A stretch of DNA of 64,000 nucleotides from JAMXLO01 sp963850535. GTDB taxonomy: Bacteria > Pseudomonadota > Alphaproteobacteria > Acetobacterales > Acetobacteraceae. The position numbers and the translations under genes are program-made. The notes below the pieces were generated by a model. The model saw only the letters and a list, made by a program, of their open reading frames with translations. It did not search any database and had not been told where the DNA came from. The stretch lies in contig CAWKMC010000044.1 in NCBI GenBank assembly GCA_963850535.1, positions 62,001 through 126,000 of the forward strand. Direction: 5' to 3'. Shown piece after piece: positions 9,014 to 18,836 of the stretch (position 1 is the stretch's first letter; the number at the start of each line of letters is the position of its first letter).

Positions 9014-10111
9014 ATGAACGGTACGCGTCAGCGCAGAAACCGGCGAAACGGCCCCATGACTTTGTGGCTGTCGAAGCTGACCATAGCAGCCTTGAGCATT
9101 GTCCTGATCTGTCCAGCAGCGCAGGGTGATCAGCCGATCAACCTCAAGATCGTCGGCGGTCTGGCCAGCGTCAGTCAATATGAGCGGTTGGAAAAGCCGT
9201 TCTGGGAGCGGCAGATCGCCGCGCTTTCGCAGGGACGCATCATTGCGGAGATTCACCCGTACGACCGTAGCGGACTGCCGGGTCCGGAGATGCTCCGGCT
9301 TATGCGACTTGGTGTCGTGCCTTTCGGGACCGCGCTGCTTGCCGTGGTTGCCGGAGACGAACCCGAACTCAATGTCGTCGACCTGCCTGCGCTCAATCCG
9401 GACATGCAGGCACTGAGGAAAACCGTGGGTGCGTATCGCCCTCGCCTTCAGCAGATACTCCGCACAAAGTTCAGCGTGGAGCTGCTGGCAATCTACTCAT
9501 ACCCCGCCCAGGTCGTCTTCTGTTCCAAGCAGTTCACCGGGTTAGGCGATCTTATCGGGAGAAGGGTCCGCACATCGTCAGTCGGCCAGTCGGAAATGAT
9601 GAGCGCTTTGGGCGCGGTGCCGGTGATCACGCCGTTTGCCGAAGTTGTCACTGCGATACGCACCGGGGTGGTCGATTGCGCGATCACAGGAACGTTGAGC
9701 GGCCGAGAGATCGGCCTGTCTGAGGTCACCAGCTACATCTATCCGATGGCCATCAGTTGGGGATTGTCGTTGTTCGGCGCGAATTCCGCCGCCTGGGAGG
9801 CCCTTCCACCTGATCTGCAGGCCACATTGCGGCAAGCGATCGGCAAGCTGGAACAGAGCGTCTGGACGGCGGCGGAACGAGAAACCGCTGATGGCCTGGC
9901 ATGTGACACCGACAGCGGCACCTGCCCCGATGGACATCGCCCCAGCCAGATGAAGCTTGTCGCCGTCACAGCGGAAGACGAAGCGAGGCGGAAGCGTCTG
10001 CTCGTTGAGTCAGTGCTGCCAGGGTGGATACAGCGTTGCGGTACGGATTGCGTCACCCTGTGGAACCAGAACCTGGCGTCTGCCCTGGGCCTTGCAGTCT
10101 CGAAGGAATGA
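9014..10111 (+). CDS. TRAP-type periplasmic substrate-binding protein (DctP family), orphan
   Basis: A 365-aa protein with a basic N-terminus and a signal helix (LTIAALSIVLICPAAQG), so exported. The mature part has the DctP/TRAP receptor pattern: FWERQIAALSQGRI near the start, GLGDLIGRRVRTSSVGQSEM and GAVPVITPFAEVVTAIRTGVVD, where the conserved Arg contacts a carboxylate ligand. The ATG at 9056 is an alternative start. No TRAP membrane subunits (DctQ/DctM) are adjacent, so it may feed a distant transporter or a sensor such as the two-transmembrane PAS-GGDEF-EAL protein 750 bp downstream. Confidence 0.8.
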   Translation: MNGTRQRRNRRNGPMTLWLSKLTIAALSIVLICPAAQGDQPINLKIVGGLASVSQYERLEKPFWERQIAALSQGRIIAEIHPYDRSGLPGPEMLRLMRLGVVPFGTALLAVVAGDEPELNVVDLPALNPDMQALRKTVGAYRPRLQQILRTKFSVELLAIYSYPAQVVFCSKQFTGLGDLIGRRVRTSSVGQSEMMSALGAVPVITPFAEVVTAIRTGVVDCAITGTLSGREIGLSEVTSYIYPMAISWGLSLFGANSAAWEALPPDLQATLRQAIGKLEQSVWTAAERETADGLACDTDSGTCPDGHRPSQMKLVAVTAEDEARRKRLLVESVLPGWIQRCGTDCVTLWNQNLASALGLAVSKE

Positions 10112-10137
10112 CCATCACGCTGTATGGCGACTGAGAG

Positions 10138-10670
10138 TCAGGAGGCGGCGCTTGCCAGCGTATCGTCGAAGAGCCGGTAATAGGTCCTATCGAGCCGACG
10201 GGCGCCACATGAACTCGGTACATCCTGCGTGCTGCGGCGTTGGCTGTCTCGGTCGTCCATTCGACGGCGGAAAACCCCTCACTGAGAGCCAGTTGCGCGC
10301 CGGCTTTTACCAGAGCGGTCCCTACGCCGCATCCCCTCACGCGCTGGGTCACGTAGAGATCTCGGATATAGAGCGATCGCGTCAGCTCGAATGCAGGAAA
10401 CGTCACGTTCATCACGAGCGACCCGACAATCCGATCCCCCGTTAGAGCGACAAGCACCCGCGGACTGAACGCGTGCGTCGGCGGTGAGCATGCCAAAGCG
10501 GCCGCCTCGGCCGCCGCCGCGTCAGGTACCGGGCGACCGTAGTGGCATTGCATTTCGGAAAAGAGCGCCGCCAGCGCTGGCGTGTCGATCTGACAGGCAC
10601 GACGGACGCCGAGATCTCCCGGGCTCAAGCTGCCGGTAGGAGCCAACCCAGAAGCGGCTAGATTCTGCAT
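10138..10670 (-). CDS. GNAT-family N-acetyltransferase, frameshifted near the C-terminus
   Basis: The protein has the GNAT fold: LYIRDLYVTQRVRG strand followed by the acetyl-CoA loop RVRGCGVGTALV and WTTETANAAARRMY. At about 10215 the frame is lost; in the shifted frame it continues GARRLDRTYYRLFDDTLASAAS to a TGA at 10138-10140, the typical GNAT C-terminal strand. Written as is, the frame runs on into the convergent TRAP gene to 10053. One missing base restores a 177-residue protein that ends 26 bp short of that gene. The substrate is unknown. Confidence 0.78.
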
Positions 10671-10799
10671 AACTCACATGCCACTACAGCGAAGGCAGTA
10701 TTCGCGCCGAGCATTTAAGGACCCGATAACGCTGCGGTCAGTAATTATAAGCCGGCAACTGACGCAGATCCGATGGCAAGGCAGCGCGAGTGAAAGCGA

Positions 10800-10814
10800 T
10801 TAACGCGCATTTAA
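10800..10814 (+). promoter_or_regulatory. CtrA box (TTAA-N7-TTAA)
   Basis: TTAACGCGCATTTAA is an exact TTAA-N7-TTAA match, extended to the inverted repeat GATTAA-N7-TTAATC (10798-10816). It lies 45 bp upstream of the presumed start of the GGDEF-EAL gene, a good position for a CtrA-controlled promoter. The protein was not shown to bind here; this is a consensus match. Confidence 0.5.
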
Positions 10815-10859
10815 TCCGCGTAGGCAACAATATATTCCCCAAGCAGATGGCCCCTGAAG

Positions 10860-13800
10860 TTGCGCCTACGAAGCATCCGTCTGACCGTGGCTTTTGGGGC
10901 GGCCGTCATACTGGCGACAATCGCTGGCGGCGGCCAACTGCTGCTTGAACGGACGAAGCAGACTGCCCTGCACGCTGCAGAAACGCGGTTGCAGAACGTC
11001 GCATCGGTGGTCGAGAATACCATCAATCGTCAGTTGCTGCAGGTCGACAGTGCCCTGGTAAGCCTGCCGCCTCTGTTTGCCGCCGCGCTCGAACGACATG
11101 GCGAAGTGGACGCACAATCTGCCGAGCGTTTGCTCAGGGCGTTCGATTTCCAGACCTTCGCCTTCCGTGACCTCCTGCTGATCCTCCCCGATGGATCGGT
11201 ATGGGCCTCCGCACGACCGCGCCCGAAGATCGCACCCCTTCCGACTTTCCCAACCCACCCAGGTTCAGCACCGACGCCTGGCGCTGTCGTGGTCGAGGGC
11301 CCCGCGCGTAACGCGTTGACCGGCACATGGTCCTGGTACCTCGTCCGCGCCGTCAGCGTGCAAAGCGTGGGGATGATACGGGCCGTCGCAGAGGTCCCGG
11401 TGCCCTCCGTGATGTCGCTGCTTGCGCCAGTAGGCGAAATAGCCGGTCTACGCATCAATCTTGAACGGCCGGACGGCACGCTTCTGGCCAGTTTGCCGCA
11501 TGATGAGTTGCGCATCGGACAGCGGACTGTTCTGGCGAGCAGCAGTCTGGGCGAGAACGGCGTACCTTTCCTTTTCCCGCCGAAGACCGTCTCCGCTCCG
11601 ACGATCGGCGTATGGCGACACACGCTCTATCCTGATGTTCGGGCTGTTCTCTCGCTTGACGTATCGAGCGCACTCACTGATTGGGCGCGCGACCGGGATC
11701 GGCTGATCGTCGCCGCTGCTGTGACGGGCGTCCTCGTACTGGCTTTTGCCGGCGCGCTGTACATCGCGCTAGGCCAACGAGAGCGGCTCGAACTGGAGCG
11801 GAAGCAGTCCCACGACATGCTGAACAGCGCCATCGAGTCGATGTCCGACGGCTTTGTGATGTGGGACGAGCAGGACCGCCTCGTGGTCTGCAATCAGCGG
11901 TTCCGCGAGATCTATTCGCTCAGTGCAGCGTTCATCCGGCCAGGCGCTACGTTCGAGGATATTGTCCGTCGGGGCGCGGAGATCGGTCAGTATCCTCAGG
12001 CGGGTGACGATATCGAGGCATTCGTGCAGGATACGGTCGCCTGGCACCGTAGCAACAACGGTTCCCTTGAACGCCTGCTGCCCGACGGACGCTGGCACCT
12101 GATCACCGAGCGGAAGACGCCCAGCGGGTGTATCGTCGGGATTCGCACCGACATCACCGAATTCAAGCAGGCACTCACCGATCTGGCAGCCGCGAACGAG
12201 CGGATCAAGCAGGCATACGTCGAGATACAGCAACACAACGATACGCTGGTCGAACGAGACCGCTTGATAAGAACGCAGAACATGCTGTTTACCGCCGCCC
12301 TGAACAACATGTCCCAGGGCCTCTTGATGGTCGATTCCAACCACCGGCTCATTGTATGCAACGATCGGTTCCTTGATCTTTTCCGCATATCGGCAGTCGA
12401 CGCCCGTCCAGGCACATCCGCCATCGCACTCTTCAACACCATAAAGCTCAATGGATCACTTAGTCCCGGGTTGCTCACCCAAATCTGCCAGCAGCAGGAC
12501 ACGCTGTCACAAGCTGCGCGCTCGGGAGCATTCGTTGTAGCGGATGACGACCGGTTCGCTCTTTCGATCTCGCAGCGGCCGCTGGCGGACGACGGATGGG
12601 TCGCAACCTATGAGGACGTCACCGAGCAACAGCGGGCTCAGGGGCGAATTGCCTTCATGGCGCATTACGACACGCTGACCAGGCTGCCGAACCGGGCGAT
12701 GTTCTATGCCAGGCTGGTTGAGATGCTTGGTGACATGCACGAGGGCGAAGGCGTTCTGTCGCTGCTGTATATCGATCTTGACCGCTTCAAGCATGTGAAT
12801 GACACCATCGGCCATCCGGCCGGGGATGCCCTGCTCAAGGCAGTTGCGGGAAGACTGACGGGATGCGCGCGTGCATTCCGACGTTGTCGCCAGGCTGGGT
12901 GGTGACGAATTTGCGGTGATCTGCGGGCGAGGCGCCTTCGATTTGAAGGCTACCGTGGCGTTGGCGGAACGCGTCATCGAGCGGCTATCTGCCCAGTATG
13001 AGATCGAGGGGCGTCTAGTCCAGATAGGTGTCAGTATTGGCATCGCGACGACCTCGGATGCCGCGATGGAAGCCGACACGTTACTTCGGAATGCCGATAT
13101 GGCGCTGTATCAGGCAAAGGCCGAAGGCCGCGGCACTTACCGGATTTTCGCGGCAGAAATTGAGGACCGGTTGCGTGCGCGGCTCGAGATGGAGGCGGAT
13201 CTCCGCATCGCGGTCGAACGCGCCGAGTTCGCCATTGCGTATCAACCCATATTCTGCCTGAAGAGCGAGCGGATCTGTGGCTTCGAGGCCTTGTTGCGTT
13301 GGAATCATCCAACTCGCGGGACGCTGCCACCCGGGCAGTTCATCCCATTGGCGGAGGAGCTGCGGCTTATCAAGCCGATCGGCGCATGGCTGGTTCATCA
13401 GGTCTGCGCCGATGCCGTGCATCTGCCGAAATGGATCAGGATCGCAGTCAACCTCTCGCCGATCCAACTGGACGATGATGACATTCTCGATGTCGTCAAG
13501 GGTGCACTCGCCGAGCACGCAATCGATCCCAGCAGGATCGAGCTGGAAATCACCGAGTCGGCACTGCTTGACAAGAATTGTCGAACCGTGGAGCTGCTTC
13601 GCCGACTGCACGATGCCGGTCTGAACATTGCCCTCGACGATTTCGGAACGGGCTATTCCTCGCTCAGCTACCTCAGGAGCTTTCCCTTCGACAAGATCAA
13701 GATCGATCGGCTGTTCGTCGGCGAGATGGCCATCCGAGCTGATTGCGCTGCCATTGTCGCCTCCATCGTCGATCTGGCCAGGAAGCTTGGAATGACAACG

Positions 13801-13959
13801 ACAGCGGAAGGAGTGGAAACGGAAGAGCAATTACGGCTGGTTCGCGAAGCCGGCTGCGAAACTGTGCAGGGCTATTTGCTGGGACGCCCGCAGCCGTTCG
13901 CGAGTGCAGTTGAGCTGTTCGGTAAGGTTCGCCAGCATGCATTCGACACATCAAGGTGA
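10860..13959 (+). CDS. Membrane-bound c-di-GMP turnover protein (PAS-PAS-GGDEF-EAL), frameshifted in GGDEF
   Basis: The likely start is a TTG at 10860. Domains in order: TM helix (about 10-28), extracytoplasmic sensor of CACHE/CHASE type (30-280), second TM helix (285-305), two PAS-like domains (SAIESMSDGFVMWD and AALNNMSQGLLMVD), GGDEF and EAL. The GGDEF begins HYDTLTRLPNR and YIDLDRFKHVND; the frame breaks at 12865-12871 in TGCGCGCG and resumes as SDVVARLGGDEFAVI after removing one base. The EAL domain has GFEALLRWNHP, the ITES Glu and DDFGTGYSSLSYL, so phosphodiesterase residues are present. Reconstructed length is about 1032 aa. It would make and/or degrade c-di-GMP in response to a periplasmic signal. 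Confidence 0.88.
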
Positions 13960-14014
13960 CGGTTTGAGGAGAAGGACTGGTCACGCCCGGCGCTGCACGT
14001 ACCCATAGCGCAGG

Positions 14015-15481
14015 TTACTCCGCCCCGGCCCAGTCGCTTCGGTCCTGCTGCTTCAGCTCGGCGAACCGATCGGTTACGGGCAATGCGGCGTGCTGCTCGA
14101 ACCTGTAGAGCCGTGCTGAATTGCCGCTTAGGATCGCGGTCTTCACCGGCCCATCGGCAGGGCCGAGCGGAGCGAAGCCGTAGCGCTTCTGCATGCCCTC
14201 GGGAATCTCCAGCCGTCGCAGTGCTTCGATCTGCCATTGCGGCGAACCGGTCCATACGGCGTCGGTGCCCCAGGTGACATGGTCGGCGCCCATGCCCTTG
14301 ATCAGCACGCCGAGCAACGCCGCCGCAAGGCGTGGTTCGGCCACCGTGCTGTTGGCGAAGATCTGGCCCAGATCGCCAAAGACATTCGTCACGTCGTACA
14401 GTTCGGGAATGTCGGCAAGGTCGCTGACCCACGCAATGCGCCCGGTGCGATCGAATTCCGCCATGGCCTCGGCCGGATCAGCGCCTTCACCGACATGGCG
14501 ATAGCCGGAGTGATAGATGATGAAGTTCAGCTGCGGCCAGTCGCGCGCCGCCTGCCCGACGTCGCCGACATCGGCATAGCCGCGCAGGTTGGGGAACCGG
14601 CGATCAAGCGACGGCGGGAACAGGCCTTTGTGCACACAGACATTGCGGATGCCGGCGTCGAGCATCTTTTGATACGCGGGATACACCAGCTTCTCGTCGT
14701 CCATCCGCCACGGATAGTGACTACTGGCCTTATGTGTGTTGTCGCCGATCGTATATCCTTTGAACGAATCGGGGCCGAGCGAGATCGCGTGGTCGATTGC
14801 CTCCATCCAGCCCGGCTGGCCCGGCGTGAAGATCGCATGGGCGAACATGCGCTTGGAGCCAGCCTTGGCATTCACCTTATCGCGCGTCGCCGCCATCATC
14901 TCGTTGGTTAGAAACCAGTCCTGCACGATATCGGACGGTGCACTGGAGATCAGTGCCACCTTGGTGTCGCTGTCGAGGTAGATTTCCTTGAAGTAATTGT
15001 CGAACTTCAGGTCCTCGATGGTTTGCGGCTTGCCGGCAAGCTCAGGATTCCAGCCCGCCTTACCCACTGCCTGGCGCATATTGACGAAGCCCGTCAGTCG
15101 CGTGTCGTCGCGCAGGAAATGCGTGTGCATATCCATGATGAACTGGTGCTTCAGTCCGCTCGCGCGCGCATCCGCCAATTCTGGTGTCGCTGCCTCGGCC
15201 GTCGTGGCGGCGAATAAATTGCCATAAGTCTGGTTCATCGCGACGAACGCTGCCGCCATGCCGGATGCAGTCTGAAAGAAACGACGCCGGCTGACACCTT
15301 GCCGCTTCGCGAGTTGATCGCCCATGTCGAGCAGCCGCGCTTCCACCTCGCGCTGTTTGGCGTTCTGCGCGGCAGGGAAGTATTCGTCGCTCGACACGAT
15401 CTGCGTCGGGATCGGCGTCGGTTCGCCAACCAGCTCGGACGGAATAAGGGTGGCGAGCTCTTCATCGCTGAGAAAGCCCAT
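14015..15481 (-). CDS. Tat-exported amidohydrolase (Amidohydrolase_2 family)
   Basis: A 488-aa protein from the ATG at 15481 (MGFLSDEELATLIP). About 60 residues in, the twin-arginine motif SRRRFFQTASG precedes a hydrophobic stretch, suggesting Tat export despite the long N-region. The metal site is visible: HxH in IMDMHTHFLRDD, VCVHKGLFPP, IIYHSGYRH and the Asp in WGTDAVWTG. These fit PF04909 TIM-barrel hydrolases/decarboxylases. It is the last gene of a minus-strand set of hydrolases; the preceding gene ends 10 bp away, so they are probably cotranscribed. The substrate is unknown. Confidence 0.82.
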   Translation of the reverse strand: MGFLSDEELATLIPSELVGEPTPIPTQIVSSDEYFPAAQNAKQREVEARLLDMGDQLAKRQGVSRRRFFQTASGMAAAFVAMNQTYGNLFAATTAEAATPELADARASGLKHQFIMDMHTHFLRDDTRLTGFVNMRQAVGKAGWNPELAGKPQTIEDLKFDNYFKEIYLDSDTKVALISSAPSDIVQDWFLTNEMMAATRDKVNAKAGSKRMFAHAIFTPGQPGWMEAIDHAISLGPDSFKGYTIGDNTHKASSHYPWRMDDEKLVYPAYQKMLDAGIRNVCVHKGLFPPSLDRRFPNLRGYADVGDVGQAARDWPQLNFIIYHSGYRHVGEGADPAEAMAEFDRTGRIAWVSDLADIPELYDVTNVFGDLGQIFANSTVAEPRLAAALLGVLIKGMGADHVTWGTDAVWTGSPQWQIEALRRLEIPEGMQKRYGFAPLGPADGPVKTAILSGNSARLYRFEQHAALPVTDRFAELKQQDRSDWAGAE

Positions 15482-15491
15482 CGCGTGACTC

Positions 15492-16481
15492 CTATGCGCT
15501 CGGCGGTGCCGGCATGGTGAGGAATGACTGCATTGCGTGCCAGAACGCTGCGCGGTTGTTGCTGGTGCCCAATGCGTGCGCCGCACCGGCAACGATGACG
15601 AACTGGCGGTCGCCGTTAGGCAACTGGCGGAAGAAGTCCCACAGGTCCTCGTTGGTGGCGATGCCGTCGTATTCCCCGCGCAGGATGCAGACGGGGCACG
15701 TCACCTTGGCGGGGTCGACCAGCGGCAGCTTTGAGGTCATGTCAAGATACGTACCGGTCGGCACCGTGTCGCCATACACCAGTTCGGCATCGGCCATCGC
15801 GCCAGGCACCGCAGAGTCGGTGGTGCCGGGACGATCTCGGGTAAAGATGCTCTCGATCATTGCGCGGTCGCGCAGGCGCCGATTATGGGTGCGAAAGTAA
15901 TCCAAGCCTTCGGCGCGTTTGGTGAGCGTGGGCGAGCCTTTGCCGGTGTAGGTAAACGCTGCCAGCAGCAGCCGATCGACGCGCTCGGCTGCTGCCATGG
16001 CGAAGGCGCCGGCACGAATAGCGCCCGACAATTCGCCCATGAAGGCGCAACGCGTGACGCCGGTTTCATGCGCAACGACATCCACCGCCGCCTTCAGGTC
16101 CTCGACGCCGCTGGCGATGTCCGAGTTGCCTTCGGTGCGACTGGACTGGCCGTAGCCCTCATGATCCATCGTCCAGACGTCGAAGCCGGCGCGGGCGAAC
16201 ACGTCCATCGTCGAGTATTCGCCATGCCCTGGCACCGACAGATCGAAGCTCGATTTGGCGCCGCTGGACGAACCATGCACCAGGAACAGGACGGGACGCA
16301 CCGCCTCGCCAGGCTGCGGCGCACCGAGCCGCTTGCGATACATCGCCAGCCAGATCTTCTTGTTATCGCGCCACTTCACCGCCCAGTAGTTGCCGGACCA
16401 TAAATCGGCTTCGGTGGCGGATGCAGGAACCGTGAGCGCCGCGGCGGTGGCCGTCAGTGTCATTCGACGCGACAAGGTCAT
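15492..16481 (-). CDS. Secreted alpha/beta hydrolase with altered nucleophile elbow
   Basis: A 329-aa protein with an N-terminal export signal (MTLSRRMTLTATAAALTVPA). The oxyanion turn LFLVHGSSSGAKSS, the acid GEYDGIA and the histidine AGAAHALGTS are present. The elbow, however, reads CAFMGELSGAIRAG: G149-E150-L151-S152-G153, so the GxSxG nucleophile position carries Leu (codon TTG at 16029-16031) instead of Ser. A single transition from TCG would explain it. Either the enzyme is inactive, or S152 or a sequence error accounts for the change. It sits directly before the Tat amidohydrolase. Confidence 0.75.
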   Translation of the reverse strand: MTLSRRMTLTATAAALTVPASATEADLWSGNYWAVKWRDNKKIWLAMYRKRLGAPQPGEAVRPVLFLVHGSSSGAKSSFDLSVPGHGEYSTMDVFARAGFDVWTMDHEGYGQSSRTEGNSDIASGVEDLKAAVDVVAHETGVTRCAFMGELSGAIRAGAFAMAAAERVDRLLLAAFTYTGKGSPTLTKRAEGLDYFRTHNRRLRDRAMIESIFTRDRPGTTDSAVPGAMADAELVYGDTVPTGTYLDMTSKLPLVDPAKVTCPVCILRGEYDGIATNEDLWDFFRQLPNGDRQFVIVAGAAHALGTSNNRAAFWHAMQSFLTMPAPPSA

Positions 16482-16609
16482 GCGTCTCCTCCTTGTCTTT
16501 GTTGTCCAAGGCTACACCTGCCCAGGCGAAGCGGCCACTGCGCCGACCACGGTCCCCGCCGGCTCTTGGCCACCGTCAGATGCGACCGCACTACACAGCG
16601 CTGCTGCCG

Positions 16610-17465
16610 TCAGCCGGGAAGGAACTCGCGGATCGCCGCCGCGATCTCTTCCGCATGCGTTTCAAGCGCGAAATGGCCGGTGTCGAGCAGGCGAACGATC
16701 GCACCGGGATTGTCGCGCCTGAACGCCTCGGCGCCAGGCGGCAGGAAGAACGGATCGTTCTTGCCCCAGATCGCGAGGAACGGCGGCTTATGCGTCCGGA
16801 AGTAAGTCTGGAAAGCTGGATAGAGTGCAACGTTGCTCTTGTAGTCGCCGAATAGATCGAGCTGCACCTCGTCCGCGCGTGGCCGCGTCAGATAGAAATT
16901 GTCGAGAGACTGGCCGTCCGGCGAGACCGACGTCGGGTCGGGAACGCCGTGGGCATACTGCCAATGTGTCGTCTCGGGCTTCAGGAAGGCACGTAGCGCT
17001 TCGCGATTGGTCGCCGACGGGTCCTCCCAATAAACCCGGATCGGAGTTCCAGCCGTCGCTCAGGCCCTCCTCATAGGCATTGCCGTTTTGTGAGATGATC
17101 GCAGTGATCCGGTCCGGATGCTTCAGGGCGATGCGGAATCCGGTCGGCGCGCCATAGTCGAACACGTACATCGCGAATCGGTCGAGCCCGACATTTTCGG
17201 TGAATCGGTCGATCACGCCAGCGATATGGTCGAACGTATAGGCGAATGTATCGCGCGACGGCATCGCTGACTGGCCGAAGCCCGGCAGATCGGGCGCAAT
17301 GAGACGGAACCGATCGGCAAGCAGCGGAATCAGATCGCGGAACATATGCCCGGCGCTCGGAAAACCATGCAGCAACAGAAACGCCGGCGCCTCGCGCGGC
17401 CCCGCTTCGCGATAGAACACCTGAATTCCATCGACATCGGCGGTGAGATATTTGACGCCACTCAT
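16610..17465 (-). CDS. Alpha/beta hydrolase with Asp nucleophile (haloalkane dehalogenase/epoxide hydrolase type), frameshifted
   Basis: The protein starts MSGVKYLTADVDGIQVFYRE at 17465. The oxyanion motif HGFPSAGHMFRDL and the elbow YVFDYGAPTGFR place an Asp at the nucleophile position, as in haloalkane dehalogenases and epoxide hydrolases. At about 17045 an extra base in TGGAACTCCGATC breaks the frame; the other frame gives IRVYWEDPSATNREALRAF and continues through AIWGKNDPFFLPP and LLDTGHFALETHAEE to a TGA at 16610, making about 284 aa. It lies 30 bp downstream of a haloacid dehalogenase remnant. Confidence 0.8.
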
Positions 17466-17495
17466 GCTGTCCTCCCACGGGCTGTCAGCGACCCG

Positions 17496-17851
17496 TCACG
17501 GCGCGGGTGCCTCCAGAATGATTTCCACGACCGCCTTAGGGGCGGTGACAGACGGCCTATGATCTACGGGATGTGAACGAAGCTCGGCCCTCCCGGCTCG
17601 CCGGATAGGCGCAGCTTCCCAGCCGGCCGCGACGGCGTCGAGAGTGTCCCAGGTGTGGCAGGCGATCAGCAAAGGTCCGAGGGCCGCGCCCGCAGCTCTG
17701 TCTCGACATAGGCGTACGCCTCATGCGCTGGCTCGTGCCGTTTGATGGCATCCGCGCAGACCCGGCGATCGAACATCCCAACAATTCCGGCGTGCTTCAG
17801 CTGGCGGGTCTGCACCTCAAGCAGATTGTCGGTAAGCGTGAAGAAACGGAA
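17496..17851 (-). pseudogene. Haloacid dehalogenase (type II) remnant
   Basis: Starting at about 17851 the minus strand reads FRFFTLTDNLLEVQTRQLKH, then GIVGMFDRRVCADAIKRHEP and AYAYVETELRARPSDLC, the C-terminal half of an HAD-type L-2-haloacid dehalogenase. A missing base at about 17668 shifts the frame; the next frame continues LIACHTWDTLDAVAAGWEAA (the conserved HAD motif III region) to TGA at 17496. The N-terminal half with the nucleophile DAYGT motif is absent upstream, so the gene is truncated as well as frameshifted. It borders the Asp-nucleophile hydrolase gene, hinting at a former dehalogenation operon. Confidence 0.7.
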
Positions 17852-18072
17852 ACTACAGCGATCGCGTGCGAGTGACGGCCGGCACCCGGAACGCACTCCG
17901 GGCGCATAAAGTCACCCCCGCGACCGCTGACGACAGATCCTGTCGTAAAAGCAGTCGGCGAAGCCACCACAGTGTCAGCTCGGTGCTGGTTAGCAAAATT
18001 CACTATTGAAACCACTAGCACTAACGATCATGTGGTGTAATTTCACCGCCGCAAAAGGACGTCCGCCACGTC

Positions 18073-18771
18073 ATGCCTGCCATCCCGAACATCTCTGACA
18101 CTCTCTCCCGTGCCATCTACGCCGACCTCCAGCGCTATCTGCCCCCAGGAGGCGACAATTCTCCGGAGGGCATCGAGCTCCACAACCAGCGCGCCATGAC
18201 CGTCGTCGCCCATCTCCTTCCGGAGGACGCCGCCGAGGCCGACGTCGCGGTGCAGATTGTCGCCGCCCAAATTCATGCCAGGGACGCGCTCCGAGCTGCC
18301 GTTTGCGCCGCGCAGGACCCTGCCGAGGTGCGCCGGTGCCGCGCCCAGGCCAGCAGCATGATGCGTCAGGCCGACAGCGGCATACGCACCCTCCTTCGCC
18401 TTCAGGCCGAGAGAACCAAGTCCGAGAAGGAACTGCGTCCCGCTGCCATGGAGCGCGCCGGTTACTGGTTCAAATCGGTCTCGGTCCCCGAGCCAGAACC
18501 GCCACCAGCACCTCAGCCAGCCCTACCGCCGCCTGCCATCCCGCCGAAACTGCAGTACGGGGCAATGACCCCGGCCGAGCGATACGCAACCCTCTACCCC
18601 GATCGCGCCACCCGCATCCTTGTTGAACAGGGGTTGTCCCCAAGCCTCAACTTCCCGCCTCCAGACCCTGCGGTGGTCCAGGAACTGCTCAGCAGCGGCA
18701 GCCCGATCATTCGCGCGCTCTACGAAAACGCCCAGGCTACCTGGCCCAGCCCGTGGGAGGGCGTCTCGTAA
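18073..18771 (+). CDS. Hypothetical protein with proline-rich linker
   Basis: A 232-aa protein with coding-like composition and no recognised family. The N-terminal half is helical (ALRAAVCAAQDPAEVRRCRA), followed by charged segments, a linker PEPEPPPAPQPALPPP and a C-terminal segment beginning MTPAERYATLYPDRATRILV. There is no signal peptide or membrane helix, so it is probably cytoplasmic. AAAAGGAC lies about 15 bp upstream of the ATG, a little far for a Shine-Dalgarno. It stands alone between the dehalogenase remnant and padR (convergent). Confidence 0.65.
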   Translation: MPAIPNISDTLSRAIYADLQRYLPPGGDNSPEGIELHNQRAMTVVAHLLPEDAAEADVAVQIVAAQIHARDALRAAVCAAQDPAEVRRCRAQASSMMRQADSGIRTLLRLQAERTKSEKELRPAAMERAGYWFKSVSVPEPEPPPAPQPALPPPAIPPKLQYGAMTPAERYATLYPDRATRILVEQGLSPSLNFPPPDPAVVQELLSSGSPIIRALYENAQATWPSPWEGVS

Positions 18772-18836
18772 ATCGAAACAATGAGACGCTCCTGATTATC
18801 TCTCAGCCAGCGGAATGCTGGACAATCGAGCGGCCA

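Noticed and set aside
17885..17902. Hairpin CCCGGA-ACGCAC-TCCGGG near the dehalogenase remnant, considered as an insertion scar
   Set aside because: A 6-bp stem without target duplication or T-run is common by chance in GC-rich DNA; no supporting feature.
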